Positions 24,318 through 44,984 of a DNA stretch of 64,000 nt are shown one piece after another. The first letter of the stretch is position 1, and each line of letters starts with the position of its first letter. The stretch is from Hyperoodon ampullatus (lineage: Eukaryota > Chordata > Mammalia > Artiodactyla > Ziphiidae), in assembly GCA_949752795.1 (NCBI GenBank), contig OX457074.1, positions 2,927,527-2,991,526 of the forward strand. The letters are read 5' to 3'. A program made the translations under genes and the position numbers. The notes under the pieces were generated by a model. It was not told the DNA's origin and searched no databases. It worked only from the letters and a program-made list of their open reading frames with translations.

Positions 24318-27241
24318 GTGAGTCCTGGGTTTCCCGAGGTGGGGAGGGCTGGGGTCCCAGTGTGGGGTGGCGGCTGCGCTGAGTCTGAGAGCGCTCTTTC
24401 ACGCGCGTGTCATTGGGGGAGTCTCCGGGGCGGAGGAATGAGTCCCCCTTCTCCTACCCCAGGAACGGGCTGTCCGGGTTTCGGTCCGTCCCCGACTCGG
24501 ACAAGGCTTAGGAATCCGTGCTCCCTTGCTCCCTGCCACCCACGAGTCCCCTCGACTCCCGAGCTGCCCGCCCGCCGCCCCTCACTGGAGCGAAGCACCC
24601 GCCAGCTGGGGGTGTGCCAGAGTGCCTGCTTTCCAGCCACCTCTAAAAATATCTCCACCCCCCCCACTCCACCGTCAGCTGCCACCTCCTTGCCCATTGA
24701 GGATCCCCTCCTAGCTTGTCCACCCAGGCAGGGCGAGACCAGAGGTGACTCAGGGTCTCAGCTTCCTCACTGGCACGAGAGCTCCAGGACTTCAACCCAG
24801 CTAGTCAGGACTGCAAGCTAACAACCCAGGGGGGCAATAGGGAAAGTTCTGGCTGCAGTTTTCCCAAGAAGCAGTAGAGACCCCTGAGTTCTAATCTTGA
24901 TTCTGATGCTGTGTGACCCAGGATGTTAGCTTGACCTCTCTGGGCCTTTCCTATTCACTGCTGGTGGTGGTGAGCAAGGAGTAGACCATGACGAAGTTAG
25001 GAGTGCTATCTGGGGGAGGGAGAGAATTCCAGCCTAGTGGTGGAATCTGGTTTCTAGTGGTTGATACTAAGAGGACGCGTTACTATAGTATCTCAGGGGT
25101 CCTTGCCCCCACCACATCCTTATCCTGCACGTTTCTCGTAGAAAACCGTTAAAGCTGCTAAAACTCCATCCATCCATTAAGAGGGGCATTTCAAACTTAG
25201 GGCCTATGCTTGTTTCCCTCCCCCATCCCCAGGTGTCCTCCCACCCTATTCCCATAGATGTAATGTAGCAGCACTTGTGTAAAAAGGTGCACGGGGGGCG
25301 GGTGGAGGAGGGGGGAGAGAAGCACTGCTTTTAGGTAGGACTAGAACGTGGACTCCCTGCCAGCCTGATGAAACCCGTCTCTCTCTACTCTAGCCTGCAG
25401 GAGAAGCTCAGAGGTCCTTTCCTCCTTTCCTCTGAGGGACTCATTTTGGTGACCACAAAAGGATTTGATCACTCAGGACAAAGCTAGCAGAGGTGAGTAC
25501 CTTTTTGAATGTCACAGGAGCCAGATCCAAGCGGGGCCTGGGGTCCCTCTGACTACTCTGGGATAGGGGTGGGTACCACAGCATGGCCTTCTCAGTTTCG
25601 CGGGGGGAAACCCAGGATGCCTGGCTTTCTGCTCTGGGGATTAAAACAAGGGCAACTCACCAAATAAATGTTTAACTGATTTCCCTAAATACTAGTATTA
25701 GATGAAAAAAATGTAACTATTTCTTTTGCTAGGAGAAGTTTTGAACATGATTAAAAACCAGTAGACTATTCCACCAAATTTAAAAAAGAAAAGAAAAGAA
25801 AAGAAAAAGAACCAAGGGCAATGAAAGTTGGCTTCTGGGTGGCTCCTGGAGACCCTTTTTTATCTTTGTATCTGCCCGGCACATGTCTGTCCATGTTTGC
25901 TTTTACAAGGGGAGTGGCATCCCTTGACCTTTTCTCTTTGGATTGGCCTGGCCCCTGGGGAACATGTGATATCAGCCAGGATTCTGGAAGGCTGAAACTC
26001 CCTCTAGATGGGGCCTGGGGACAGCCCTCCCACCTCTAACCCCCCAGACATGCCCTTCCTTCACCTCATATGCCTCCCTCCCCTTCTCTCCCATCTTCTT
26101 GAACTGTGTCTCTTCAATTCCTGGCTTACAAATTCTTAGGGAAAAAGCTGAAACCCACATCCCATCCCTAGCGAAAGGGTTTAACGCAAGTGTGGTCAGG
26201 GAGTGGGGAGGGATGGGGCACCTCAACATGGAGAGCGAGAGAGCCCCTCCCTCCTGGGATATCCCAGTCTCTGTCTTGAGGGCTACAGCTTCTCCTTGCT
26301 GTCCTGGGATGCTCTGGGGAGAGTCAACTTGACAAAGTCAGAGGGGTACCCAGTGTCACCCACTCTCACCACCAGAGGGCAGCAGCCAGCCAGACCTTTG
26401 CTTCTTTGCTCCTTAGCCTGTCTAAGCCTGTCTCCTGGCTCAGTAGCTTTCCAGACCTGTCCCAGCTGCATCTAGTCTCTCATTTAACCCCAGGATGGAG
26501 GGGAGGCACTGGGAGTTGTGGGTTTGTAGCTGCACTGGTGAAGCCCCCACGAAGCCAAACCCTGTCCCCAAAGTTACATAGCAAAGTCCGGCAGAAATTT
26601 CAACCCGACTCCTGCTGACTGCCAGCCTCTAGAAGCACCAGGGAGGAAGACAGTCCCAGGTCACCTGTGGTGCCCAGGGGTCCCGGCCCTCCAGCTGTGG
26701 TGCAGTGAGCCTGGTCATCTGCCCCTTTCCCTTTGAGGGCAGAGAGCAGGCAAGGCTGTGGCCAGGTGTTCATGAACCAGGCTCTGTGCCATGGAACCAT
26801 CATAGCTTTGGGCAAGTTATTTAATCTCTGAACCTTTCTCATCTGCTGAATTCATGGGATTGTGATGAGGAGGGAGAGAATGTGAGTGAAGATGATTTGT
26901 AAACTATGATGCACCATACACAAGAATGGGGCAATGACCATACAGAGAAAAAAGCACTGATCTCAGACTCTGAGATCTGGTTTTGAGATCTCTCTCTGCC
27001 ACATACAGTGGGTGATGTCTGCACCAGTTGGTTAACCTTTCTAGGTCTCCAATAATATCATCTGTAACCTTTCCAGCATCGTGGGGGATTGTTAAGAGGG
27101 TGCCCAGCAAGGGCTTTGTGGTCCTTAGCCTATCTGAGGGGCTGTTTTTACTGAGTGGTTTCTGGGGCTCAGGAGAGGGGTTAGGACAAGGAAACAAAGC
27201 CACCTGACTGGGACCCTCAAACGGACCTTGTATGGTTGTCA
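24318..27241. other. PHOSPHO1 5' introns
   Basis: Apart from the predicted exon at 25394-25492 this holds an AAAGA/AAAAG simple repeat (about 25786-25810) and MIR-like segments near 26790-26900 and 26955-27110. Nothing else is recognised. Confidence 0.5.
25394..25492 (+). other. PHOSPHO1: Predicted PHOSPHO1 5' non-coding exon 2
   Basis: A 99-base segment lies between a good acceptor (pyrimidine-rich CTCTCTCTACTCTAG ending at 25393) and a consensus donor (CAGAG|GTGAGTAC). It has no useful open frame. I infer a spliced 5' UTR exon between the CpG promoter and the first coding exon; it may be skipped in some transcripts. Confidence 0.45.
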
Positions 27242-27307
27242 GGAGCTCTGGACGACGGCTGGAGGCCAACAGTCCCTACAGGTGGTGCCCCGGGTGATGT
27301 ACTGACA

Positions 27308-27352
27308 ATGAGCGGGTGTTTTCCAGTTGCTGGCCTCCGATGCCTGTCTAGG
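27308..27352 (+). CDS. PHOSPHO1: PHOSPHO1 first coding exon
   Basis: This part encodes 15 residues ([15 protein letters not shown]) in phase 0 and ends at a strong donor, AGG|GTAAGT. The exon extends upstream as 5' UTR. The acceptor is ambiguous between an AG ending at 27242 and one ending at 27281 (CCCTACAG). Confidence 0.92.
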
Positions 27353-29874
27353 GTAAGTGGGCCCCTCCAGGGGTCTCTTAGGATGAGGCCTCAGCTCCCA
27401 TGTTCCCATCATGGGGAGGGAGGAGCCCTATCCAGCCCCTTTTAAGCCTGCCCTCACCTCTGCTGCGCCTCTACTAATCCCTGGAAGCTTCCATCCCAGG
27501 GGTGGGGCCCTGATGCTTTACATCCTCAACTCCAGGGATCGTGGGCCACTGAAACTCACAGATAGATGTTGGTGAGACCAGAGAGTGACTAGGGATGAAG
27601 TCAAAGGGACAATTCTCTTAGGGAGGCAGATAGCAGGTTCAAATCCCAGTTTGGAAATTAGGAGCTTGGCCTTCTGTTTACAGGCTGTGCCAGGCCATAA
27701 ACATCACAGGAACATTGGAAAGGGAGTTAGGAAGAAACCAGAAAGAGGAGTGGTTCTGTCTCAACTAATTGGGGTGGGGGTTTGAGAGGCAGAAAGGCAG
27801 CCTGGTGGGTATTCTGAAGCCGTACGTAATCTGCTCACTGCCCCTCGGTCACATGAAGCTGCTGGCAGGCAAAGAGGCGGGGACAGGCTGCAGAGGGCTC
27901 TGCCCTCCATTTGCTTTGCCTTCACGCCCTCACACGTGCCCTGTTGCCTCCCATCCTCTCCCTGTGTTTCCCCCCCGCCCCCCGCCACGAACATGATTAA
28001 CCCAGGCTCCTGACTTCCTGTCCTTCCTCCCCGTGGCCCCTGGCATGACTGCCTCCGAGCCCTCTTCTTCCCCACTCCTGCCTCATCCCCCCCACCCGTG
28101 TCCCCACGACCTGCTCCCTCCTCTGCCTTTTCAGCCACTGCTGCTCTCTTTCCTCTCCCTTACCTGTCTCCCAGGTGTGTCGTGGCCTGGTGTGGGAGGC
28201 TCCGACTTCCCCAAGCCCCACTGCTTCTCCTGCTGCCCGCTTGCTTCGGACTCTGGCAGAAACCCCACCTGCTGACAAGTTCCTCCCAGGGAATTGGCAA
28301 GTGATTAGTGATGAGCTGTCAGCACAGGGCCCTGAAACTCCCCAGAGAAGTTGTGTCCCATCCTTGGACCCCTGCCCAGTGCCACTGGCTGGAAGCAGCT
28401 CACAGAGAGCCTGCCTGGATTTGGGATAGTCAGTCCACCCACCTGGTTCTTCCAAGAGCTAAAATCCAATTCTCTGGCCAGTGCAGAAGCCCAGGCACCT
28501 AACTCTCCAGGCCTGGCACTGATTGCCCACATGCCTTGGGTGGTGCCAGCAAGTCTTCCCTGGCTCCTCCTGTCCACCAGTCCCACAAGCCATCGGCCGT
28601 GCATGGCCAAAAAGGGGAACGAGGAGGCTGCTGCCTTTGGATGAATGGGTGGTTTCCCTAAACCATGTTAGGAAAGAGGGAGGAGAGAGCCCCTCCCACC
28701 CTCCCTGCATCCAGCGGACAGCTGGGGTCACTGGAAGTCTCCAGAATAGTCTAGTCCAGAAGCCTCCCCAAAGGAGTGCCCCCTTGGAAGCTGCTCTTGC
28801 ACTCTTTGAAGCGGACCCTCGTTAAGCCCCCATAGCCCCGGATGAGAGTAGAAGTAGCAGGTGCCAAAGAAGCCTTTCTGGGTTCACGAGGAGGACGGTC
28901 CCCTGAAGATAAACCCCAGCGCAGTTAACCGAGAGGTGCAAGGGGGTGGGCGGGGAAGGCTGGGGGTGGGGTCGGCGTTGCTTAACCAGCCTCGGGTCCT
29001 CCTCAGGTCTTGGATGTGCCAGCGCCTCTGGCCGAGGCCCGCTAACCAGCCTCTCCCCGGCCGGCGTCCGCCGCGCCCCCTCTCGCCTGCTCCCTCCTCT
29101 CTCCCCTGCTCCCAGGAAGGCGGGATGGCTGCGCAGGGCGCGCCGCGCTTCCTCCTGACCTTCGACTTTGACGAGACTATCGTGGATGAAAACAGCGACG
29201 ACTCCATCGTGCGCGCCGCGCCGGGCCAGCGGCTGCCCGAGAGCCTGCGTGCCACCTACCGCGAGGGCTTCTACAACGAGTACATGCAGCGCGTCTTCCA
29301 GTACCTGGGCGAGCAGGGCGTGCGGCCGCGGGACCTGCGCGCCATCTACGAGGCCATCCCCCTGTCGCCCGGCATGGGCGAGCTGCTGCAGTTTGTGGCC
29401 AAGCAGGGCGCCTGCTTTGAGGTTATTCTCATCTCAGACGCCAACACCTTTGGCGTGGAGAGTGCGCTGCGCGCCGCCGGCCACCACAGCCTGTTCCGCC
29501 GCATCTTCAGCAACCCGTCGGGGCCCGACGCTCGGGGGCTGCTGGCGCTGCGGCCCTTCCACGCGCACAGCTGCGCCCGCTGCCCCGCCAACATGTGCAA
29601 GCACAAGGTGCTCAGCGACTACCTGCGCGAGCGGGCCCACGACGGCGTGCACTTCGAGCGCCTTTTCTACGTGGGCGACGGCGCCAACGACTTCTGCCCC
29701 ATGGGGGTGCTGGCAGGCGGCGACGTGGCCTTCCCGCGCCGCGGCTACCCCATGCACCGCCTTATCCAGGAGGCGCAGAAGGCCCAGCCCAGCTCCTTCT
29801 GCGCCAGGGTGGTGCCCTGGGAAACCGCCACCGAAGTGCGCCTCCATCTGCAACAGGTGCTGAAGACGTGCTGA
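27308..29874 (+). CDS. PHOSPHO1: PHOSPHO1, phosphoethanolamine/phosphocholine phosphatase 1 (two coding exons)
   Basis: Coding sequence is join(27308..27352, 29116..29874), 267 codons plus TGA, the same length as human PHOSPHO1. The enzyme is a soluble haloacid dehalogenase (HAD) superfamily phosphatase that frees phosphate from phosphocholine and phosphoethanolamine, notably inside matrix vesicles at the start of bone mineralisation. Seen here: HAD motif I DFDET with nucleophile D32 and D34, motif II LISDAN (S122-D123), and the metal-binding GDGAND at 202-207 including D203. The N-terminal peptide [15 protein letters not shown] comes from a separate exon with a GTAAGT donor at 27353; the acceptor is CTGCTCCCAG ending at 29115. 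The join gives [10 protein letters not shown], matching the mammalian arrangement. The second in-frame ATG (29125) could start a shorter form. No stop, frameshift or lost catalytic residue is present. It converges on ABI3. Confidence 0.97.
27353..29115 (+). other. PHOSPHO1 last intron
   Basis: GT-AG intron between the two coding exons, free of recognisable SINE or L1 insertions, in contrast with most of the window. Confidence 0.85.
29116..29874 (+). CDS. PHOSPHO1: PHOSPHO1 main coding exon (catalytic domain)
   Basis: This exon encodes residues 16-267, the whole HAD phosphatase domain, and ends in TGA at 29872-29874. The frame is also open upstream to 28861. That stretch is intronic by the splice evidence and by the 267-residue family length, so no N-terminal extension is called. 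The exon is very GC-rich compared with its flanks, as is usual for this gene. Confidence 0.97.
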   Translation, partial: EGGMAAQGAPRFLLTFDFDETIVDENSDDSIVRAAPGQRLPESLRATYREGFYNEYMQRVFQYLGEQGVRPRDLRAIYEAIPLSPGMGELLQFVAKQGACFEVILISDANTFGVESALRAAGHHSLFRRIFSNPSGPDARGLLALRPFHAHSCARCPANMCKHKVLSDYLRERAHDGVHFERLFYVGDGANDFCPMGVLAGGDVAFPRRGYPMHRLIQEAQKAQPSSFCARVVPWETATEVRLHLQQVLKTC

Positions 29875-31085
29875 GGACCTGGCCTGCAGGGGGCACCCGG
29901 GCGGGGAGGGGGTGGGGCGGTGGGGGTCGGGAAGGACCAACCTAGCTTTATTACTCCCTTTCCCTTTCGCTCTGGTATGACCCTCCGGGAATTTCCGGAA
30001 TCCTAGGTTCGTCCATTTGGGGACTGGAAGAGGGAGTTCGGAGCGGTCCCTGTCTATGCAGTTAACCCAGCTCTGCTGCCTCCCCCAGTTCCACTGCAAG
30101 CAAATTCCGGAGTCTGCCCCACCCGGGTGGTGCGCATACCAGAGCAGGCAGCAGTGTTTCCACAAACCTGGTCCTCCCAGCTGGGAGGAAGGGGTTCCCT
30201 GGCGGGGTGGAACACCTCCCGCTGCGTTGGGTTAACTGCTGCCTTGGGCTGCATGACCTCCCTCCCCCAGTCTTCTGTCAAGGGGACCCAGGTCCTGCAC
30301 TCTCCACCACCCCCTCCCCTGCACCGGACTCCCCGCAGCGAGAGGTGGCGCTCCTTGCCGACGGTCCCAGGCCCAGATCCTGCTTTACCTACTGTGACCC
30401 TACACTGCACTCCTTGCCTCCCCCCGCCCCGCCCCGCCCCGTCAGCATCCCCACAGGAAAAAAAAGCCAGAGGGCACAGACATTTCCTGGTGGTCGAATG
30501 AGGTAGCACACTGTCCGGGGCTCGGGTCTGGCCAGCCAGGGACCTCACAGACCCCGAAGATATCTCCTCGCACCCCAGCCTCGTCTATGCAGCAAGAAAC
30601 CAGGGACTTAACCAAAGTCGCCCCGCCGACTGGGCCCTCTGAGTCCCCATTCTCCCGTATGGAAGAGAAAGCCACGATGTTTTAAAGCAGAGCCAGCGGA
30701 AACCCAAGGCCCTCCTCCCTCTTTTGGTGTTTCAGAGCTATAAAGGAGGTGAAGGTGGCTGAGATCTCTTGCGCCGCAGCCTGAGGGATGAGGGCGAGGT
30801 GATCTCTGCTCTCAGCCCCACTTAAGTGAGGGAGCTGGTCCCCACTCTTGGGAGGAGCACCCCGCTTGGGGAACCAAGACTAAATACATAACAAAGCAAG
30901 CAACAGGCAAAAGAGCAGGGTGCAGCCCACCTTTGCAGAGGGGCACAGGGGTCTAGTGTGGAGGGCTCAGTGAGCACTGAGGAGATGGGAGATACTGCTG
31001 CTTAGGGCAGGCAGAGGAGGCTCAATGAGCGGGAGCCTTACAAGTGGGTTGCCTTTCAGTCCCTCGGTTTCCCAGCCCTGCAGGG
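29875..31085. other. Gap between the convergent PHOSPHO1 and ABI3 genes
   Basis: This contains the PHOSPHO1 3' UTR, whose end I cannot place because no AATAAA was found on the plus strand, and ends at the ABI3 poly(A) signal. No repeat recognised. Confidence 0.5.
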
Positions 31086-31103
31086 CAATCAGGTCATCAG
31101 AGT

Positions 31104-31109
31104 TTTATT
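31104..31109 (-). terminator. ABI3: ABI3 polyadenylation signal
   Basis: An AATAAA hexamer on the minus strand lies 254 bases below the ABI3 stop codon, followed by TG/T-rich sequence. It places the ABI3 3' end near 31085, about 1.2 kb from the PHOSPHO1 stop on the opposite strand. Confidence 0.75.
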
Positions 31110-31362
31110 CAAAGTTGGCACTTGCAGCTGGAGACCCTGTCTTGCATGGCGTAAGGGTCCCCTGTGGATAAGGTCACCAAACTCCTTGGTTTCCAGTTCT
31201 TTCCTGTCTCCAGCAGGCCTCTGGAGAAGGAACAGACACAGCTCACAGCCCAGGAGGTGTGCAGGCCTGGCCCAGTCTTGACTGTGGAGCTGGCTTCGGT
31301 CTGGGACTCGAGAGGCTCACTCAAGGCTGTGCTTGGGTCAGCATCCCAGAGAACCCAGACTG

Positions 31363-41399
<10,037 letters not shown>

Positions 41400-41400
<1 letters not shown>

Positions 41401-43139
41401 TGCTTCTCTGTCCCCTGCCCAGGGGAAGGGGGAAGCTGGGGGCCCCTTGCGGGGGCCCAGCCCCCCAATCCCTCCCAGCAGAGGAAGCCAAGGTCGGGGC
41501 GGCTGTGATTGCTCCCTGGGCCTGGAGAGGAAACTGCAGCGCTGGGATGGGAGACAGGAGGAAGGGGGCTGGCCTGCTCTGGGGGTGGAGATGGATTTTC
41601 CACTCATGGAAAGGGAGGAAAGGGCAGAGGGTGGGGGCTTCCTTGGGAAGCTCGGGGATGAGTCACCAAGAGACAGGGGACTGGAGGGTGGAGAGGATAT
41701 GGAGACCGGTTGTGCTGGGGGCCCTAGGGCAGTGGTGCCGCAACAATGGAAAACAGCCGATGCAGCAGCCAGGGAAACCAGGCTGGACACCGGGAAGATA
41801 CAGCCAGAGGTCTCCTGAGAATCATTATCAAGTCTCTGAAGGGTTACCTGCAATGAAGATCTGGTGTACATACATGTTCTGTGCCTGATAGCGGCAGGAC
41901 AAGATGAAATTGACCAAGCGTAGAATAAGGGACTCAGATGGGACAACAGGAAGGACTTGGCTTTGAGAAGCACTAGGTTTAAATTCCAGATTAACAGGTC
42001 TGTTTTAGGAGGCAGCGGTGGCCGGAGTGCTGAGCCCGGCTCAGGAGGTCTGTGCTCCATTTCCTGCATTCACAGGAGACTCAGACTGGATGACCTCCGG
42101 GGTCCTGTCCTGATCTCAATTTCTTAGTGCTCAGAGCTGTGAGTGGGACTTGGATCCTGGAGCAGGGGAAGTTAGGATGGACTCCGGGCCTCCTCCCGGT
42201 CCCTCCCACTGGGGAGTCTGTCATTCATTCTAGAGTCAGGAGAAAAAAGAGGATCCCTCACTGACCACATCGGTCCCTTAACATCTGCTCCTTGAGAGGG
42301 TCTCCTGTCATTGGACGGGCGTCAGCCTGAGCAGGAGCTCAGTGACTGTTAAATGGCATAGCCCTTGGGTGGTCCTGGGAGGAGACCAAGAGAGAGATCA
42401 GGATGTGGGCCCTGAGCTCAGGGACTGCTGAGGGAGACCCACACCTGGGGCTCAAGAGGAGGCATGGAGGCAAAAATGTGTGGACACAGGTGTTAGAGGT
42501 GTGGCCACGGGCCCAAGTGCTGACAGGCACAGCGTCCGAAGTGAGTACATTTTTACTGAATGAGTGAATGAAGATTGAGCTGGGAGAACCTTGTAAGGTG
42601 AAATGGTGGGGCTCGAAATGGGGACACAAGGCTTCTCGGGTGAGGGAAGTTAGGAGCTGGTCTAGGAATTGCCTCATTGGGAAGAATAGCCTCAGAGCAG
42701 GCTCAGAGGTCAGGGAGGAGAGGGCTTGGGAGAGAAGGCCGGGGAAGGGAGCAATCAGGGCTGGAGGGTGAGAACAGGGAAGCGGGCTCTAAGCCAGAGG
42801 GGTCACTACAGGAGGGGGGCCGACGCAGGGGGCAGGGTGCCTGCAGTGGTGGCAGTCTTGGAGGCTCAGACTGCTGGATGGGCTTAGAACCTTGAGCCTA
42901 TGATCAGCTTAGGCATCAGAGATTTGGGCTTCCAAACCATCTGCTTTATCCAAAGACTTTCAGCTGATGAGGAGCTAGGAGTCTCAAACTCCATCTTGTC
43001 TGGGTCGAGGACAAGACTTGAAGTGCACGTTCTTTCTTGGCAGGTAAGAGGGGCTAAGGTTGCACTGGGCTGGGAGCTAGCCTTAGAGTTATTGGGTTAG
43101 GCACTAGGCAGGCCTTCCTGATAACCCTGTAGTAGTGAT
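41400..43139. other. Gap between divergent ABI3 and GNGT2
   Basis: GC-rich with no recognised repeat. A donor-like CAG|GTAAGA occurs at 43044. Non-coding first exon(s) of GNGT2 may lie here but cannot be fixed. Confidence 0.45.
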
Positions 43140-43410
43140 GATGAGGATGAGGATGATGATAAATGTATTGTGTTCATTATGTGCCAGGCAGTGTGTTAAA
43201 ATATTTTACATACATTATTTTCTTAGTACTCACAATAATCATATAAGGTAGGTACCATTATTATACCCATGTTGCAGATGGGGAAACTAAGGCTCAAGGA
43301 GGATGAGCAACTTGCCTCAGGCCACACAGCTTGGAAGCAGCAGAGCCACGATCAGAGTTGGAGTCTGGCAGATTCCAGAGTCTTTCTCTTAGTCACTAAA
43401 CTACTCTCTC
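43140..43410 (-). repeat. MIR SINE, near full length
   Basis: Antisense MIR: TATGTGCCAGGCAGTGTGTT, TTGCAGATGGGGAAACTAAG and GGCCACACAGCTTGGAAGC. Confidence 0.85.
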
Positions 43411-43808
43411 TTCTGACAGGACCTGGAGTTCCCTGAAAACTTCTACCTGTGTTATTAGGTGGAACAATAACTTTGCTTCCCAAATCTGCCTCACTGAAAG
43501 AAACTCTTCTCTCCCTTCTCCATGCTCTGATTCCCTTTTCCTCCATAGACAGGTCTTATCTAAAGGGCAAAGACTGTGTGTGCCTCCCCCATGAGGCTGG
43601 GAGCATCCTCTCCTCCGGAGGCTAGACTCCTAATGGGGTGGGGGCGGGGGTGCAGTGAATCTACGGTGAGTGATGAGGATATACGGTGAGCAGGGAAGAG
43701 GGTAGAAGGTGAGGTGTGGGGAGTACAGAGGAGGGAGCTGGGGGAGCCCAGGGGATTTGCAATCCCAGCTGTGGAATCCTTTCCAGGACCTGGTCTCTCC
43801 AGGGCAGG

Positions 43809-43892
43809 ATGGCCCAGGAGCTCAGCGAGAAGGAGCTCTTAAAGATGGAGGTGGAGCAGCTGAAGAAGGAAATGAAGAACCCAAGAGCTCCG
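43809..43892 (+). CDS. GNGT2: GNGT2 coding exon 1
   Basis: This part encodes residues 1-28; ATG context CAGGATGG. The exon probably begins 8-22 bases upstream at a YAG acceptor (43786 or 43801). Donor GTGAGC at 43893. Confidence 0.93.
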
Positions 43893-44465
43893 GTGAGCCT
43901 CCTATTCCCTTCCCTGCTTCCTCTTCTCCATCCCTTTCTGGTCCTCATGGAGCCGGGACACGAAGGAGGAAGTGATGGACAGCCCGGCGGTGGGCCTTCT
44001 CCAGGGCAGTAGAAAGAGCAGGAGGTGCCTCTGGAATGGGATGGGAAGTGGAAGGAGGCCAGGGTTTGATCCCACAAAGGTGTGTAAGAGATAACCTCAG
44101 AGCCTCGAGGGCTCAATGGGCCGGGCCTGTCCCTGGGCCGGGCCTGTCCAAAAGTCCCTCAGGGTAAGAGTCAGGCTTTGCGGTTCTGGTCAAGGAACTC
44201 ACACCTCCCTGTGCCTCTCATCTTTCTCCTCTCCGGCCTCTATCCCCACCCTGCCCAGAAGCCTGCTTTCTTGGGACTGAACAAATCATGAATCCTGAGC
44301 AACAGACAAGGGCTAGAAGCACACTTTACTTTCTCACAGATTTCTAAGACAGGAAAGGAAATCAAGGATTTCGTGGAGGCCGAAGCAGGAAACGACCCTC
44401 TTCTCAAAGGCATCCCTGAGGACAAGAATCCCTTCAAGGACAAAGGCGGTTGTATGACAAGCTGA
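43809..44465 (+). CDS. GNGT2: GNGT2, G protein gamma subunit of cone transducin (two coding exons)
   Basis: Coding sequence is join(43809..43892, 44340..44465), 69 residues, the length of human GNGT2. The protein binds G-beta (GNB3 in cones) and anchors the transducin heterotrimer to the outer-segment membrane; it is also expressed in leukocytes. Exon 1 encodes MAQELSEKELLKMEVEQLKK and the rest of the first helix (28 residues) to CCG|GTGAGC. Exon 2 follows TTTCTCACAG and encodes residues 29-69, with the conserved GIPEDKNPFK and a C-terminal CaaX box CMTS. A CaaX ending in Ser favours farnesylation, as known for transducin gammas. Phases join cleanly (phase 0) with no lesion. An acceptor at 43786 (or 43801) and a donor-like CAG|GTAAGA at 43044 suggest upstream non-coding exon sequence. 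Confidence 0.95.
44340..44465 (+). CDS. GNGT2: GNGT2 coding exon 2
   Basis: This exon encodes residues 29-69 (ISKTGKEIKD to CMTS) and a TGA stop at 44463-44465. Acceptor TTTCTCACAG ends at 44339. Confidence 0.95.
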   Translation: MSKTGKEIKDFVEAEAGNDPLLKGIPEDKNPFKDKGGCMTS

Positions 44466-44579
44466 TGGCACTGGAGCCCCTCTTCCTGAATGCCTGCCCC
44501 TCCCCAGCCCCCTTCTTATCAGGTATCCTGGGACGCCCAGGGAACCAGTGGATGTTCACCTTCTCTTAGTCACAGGATG

Positions 44580-44585
44580 AGTAAA
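44580..44585 (+). terminator. GNGT2: GNGT2 candidate polyadenylation signal (AGTAAA)
   Basis: The variant hexamer AGTAAA lies 115 bases below the GNGT2 stop, followed by TG-rich sequence. It is the only reasonable signal near the stop; no AATAAA is seen in the next 300 bases. Confidence 0.5.
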
Positions 44586-44984
44586 GATGCCTGGCTGCAT
44601 GCATCATGAATCCATTCCCCAGTCCTGCTTTGAACTCTTCTCTCCCATTACCACCTGCTAGGTCACTGAGGACTCCACTTGGAAACACTCCCAGGAAAGC
44701 TTCCCTGGCTCAGCAGTTGACACCTAAACTCGTGGGGTCTGAAAAGACTGCAGTTCCCTGAGACCTGGGACAGTCCTTGGGAAACAGTTACTCCTCCCAT
44801 TTCCCCCCTCCACTGTCTGCCTAGGAACCAGAATTCCCATTCAGAGCTTTTGGGTTGAGGACTGGAGTTGGGGGGGTCCTTTTCCCCCACCTCATGTCCG
44901 GTCCTGTGGAAGTCCCCCTGGTCATTTGGATCACCCCAGATGGCCTGGTGACAAAAAGAGTTTGTAAAGTCATGATGTCATGAT

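Noticed and set aside
28861..29124. In-frame N-terminal extension of PHOSPHO1 to 28861
   Set aside because: The stretch includes the intron's acceptor region, and the spliced MSGC exon gives exactly the family length of 267.
29168..29863. 231-codon frame inside PHOSPHO1 in another frame
   Set aside because: Arg/Ala/Ser-rich low-complexity shadow of the GC-rich catalytic exon.
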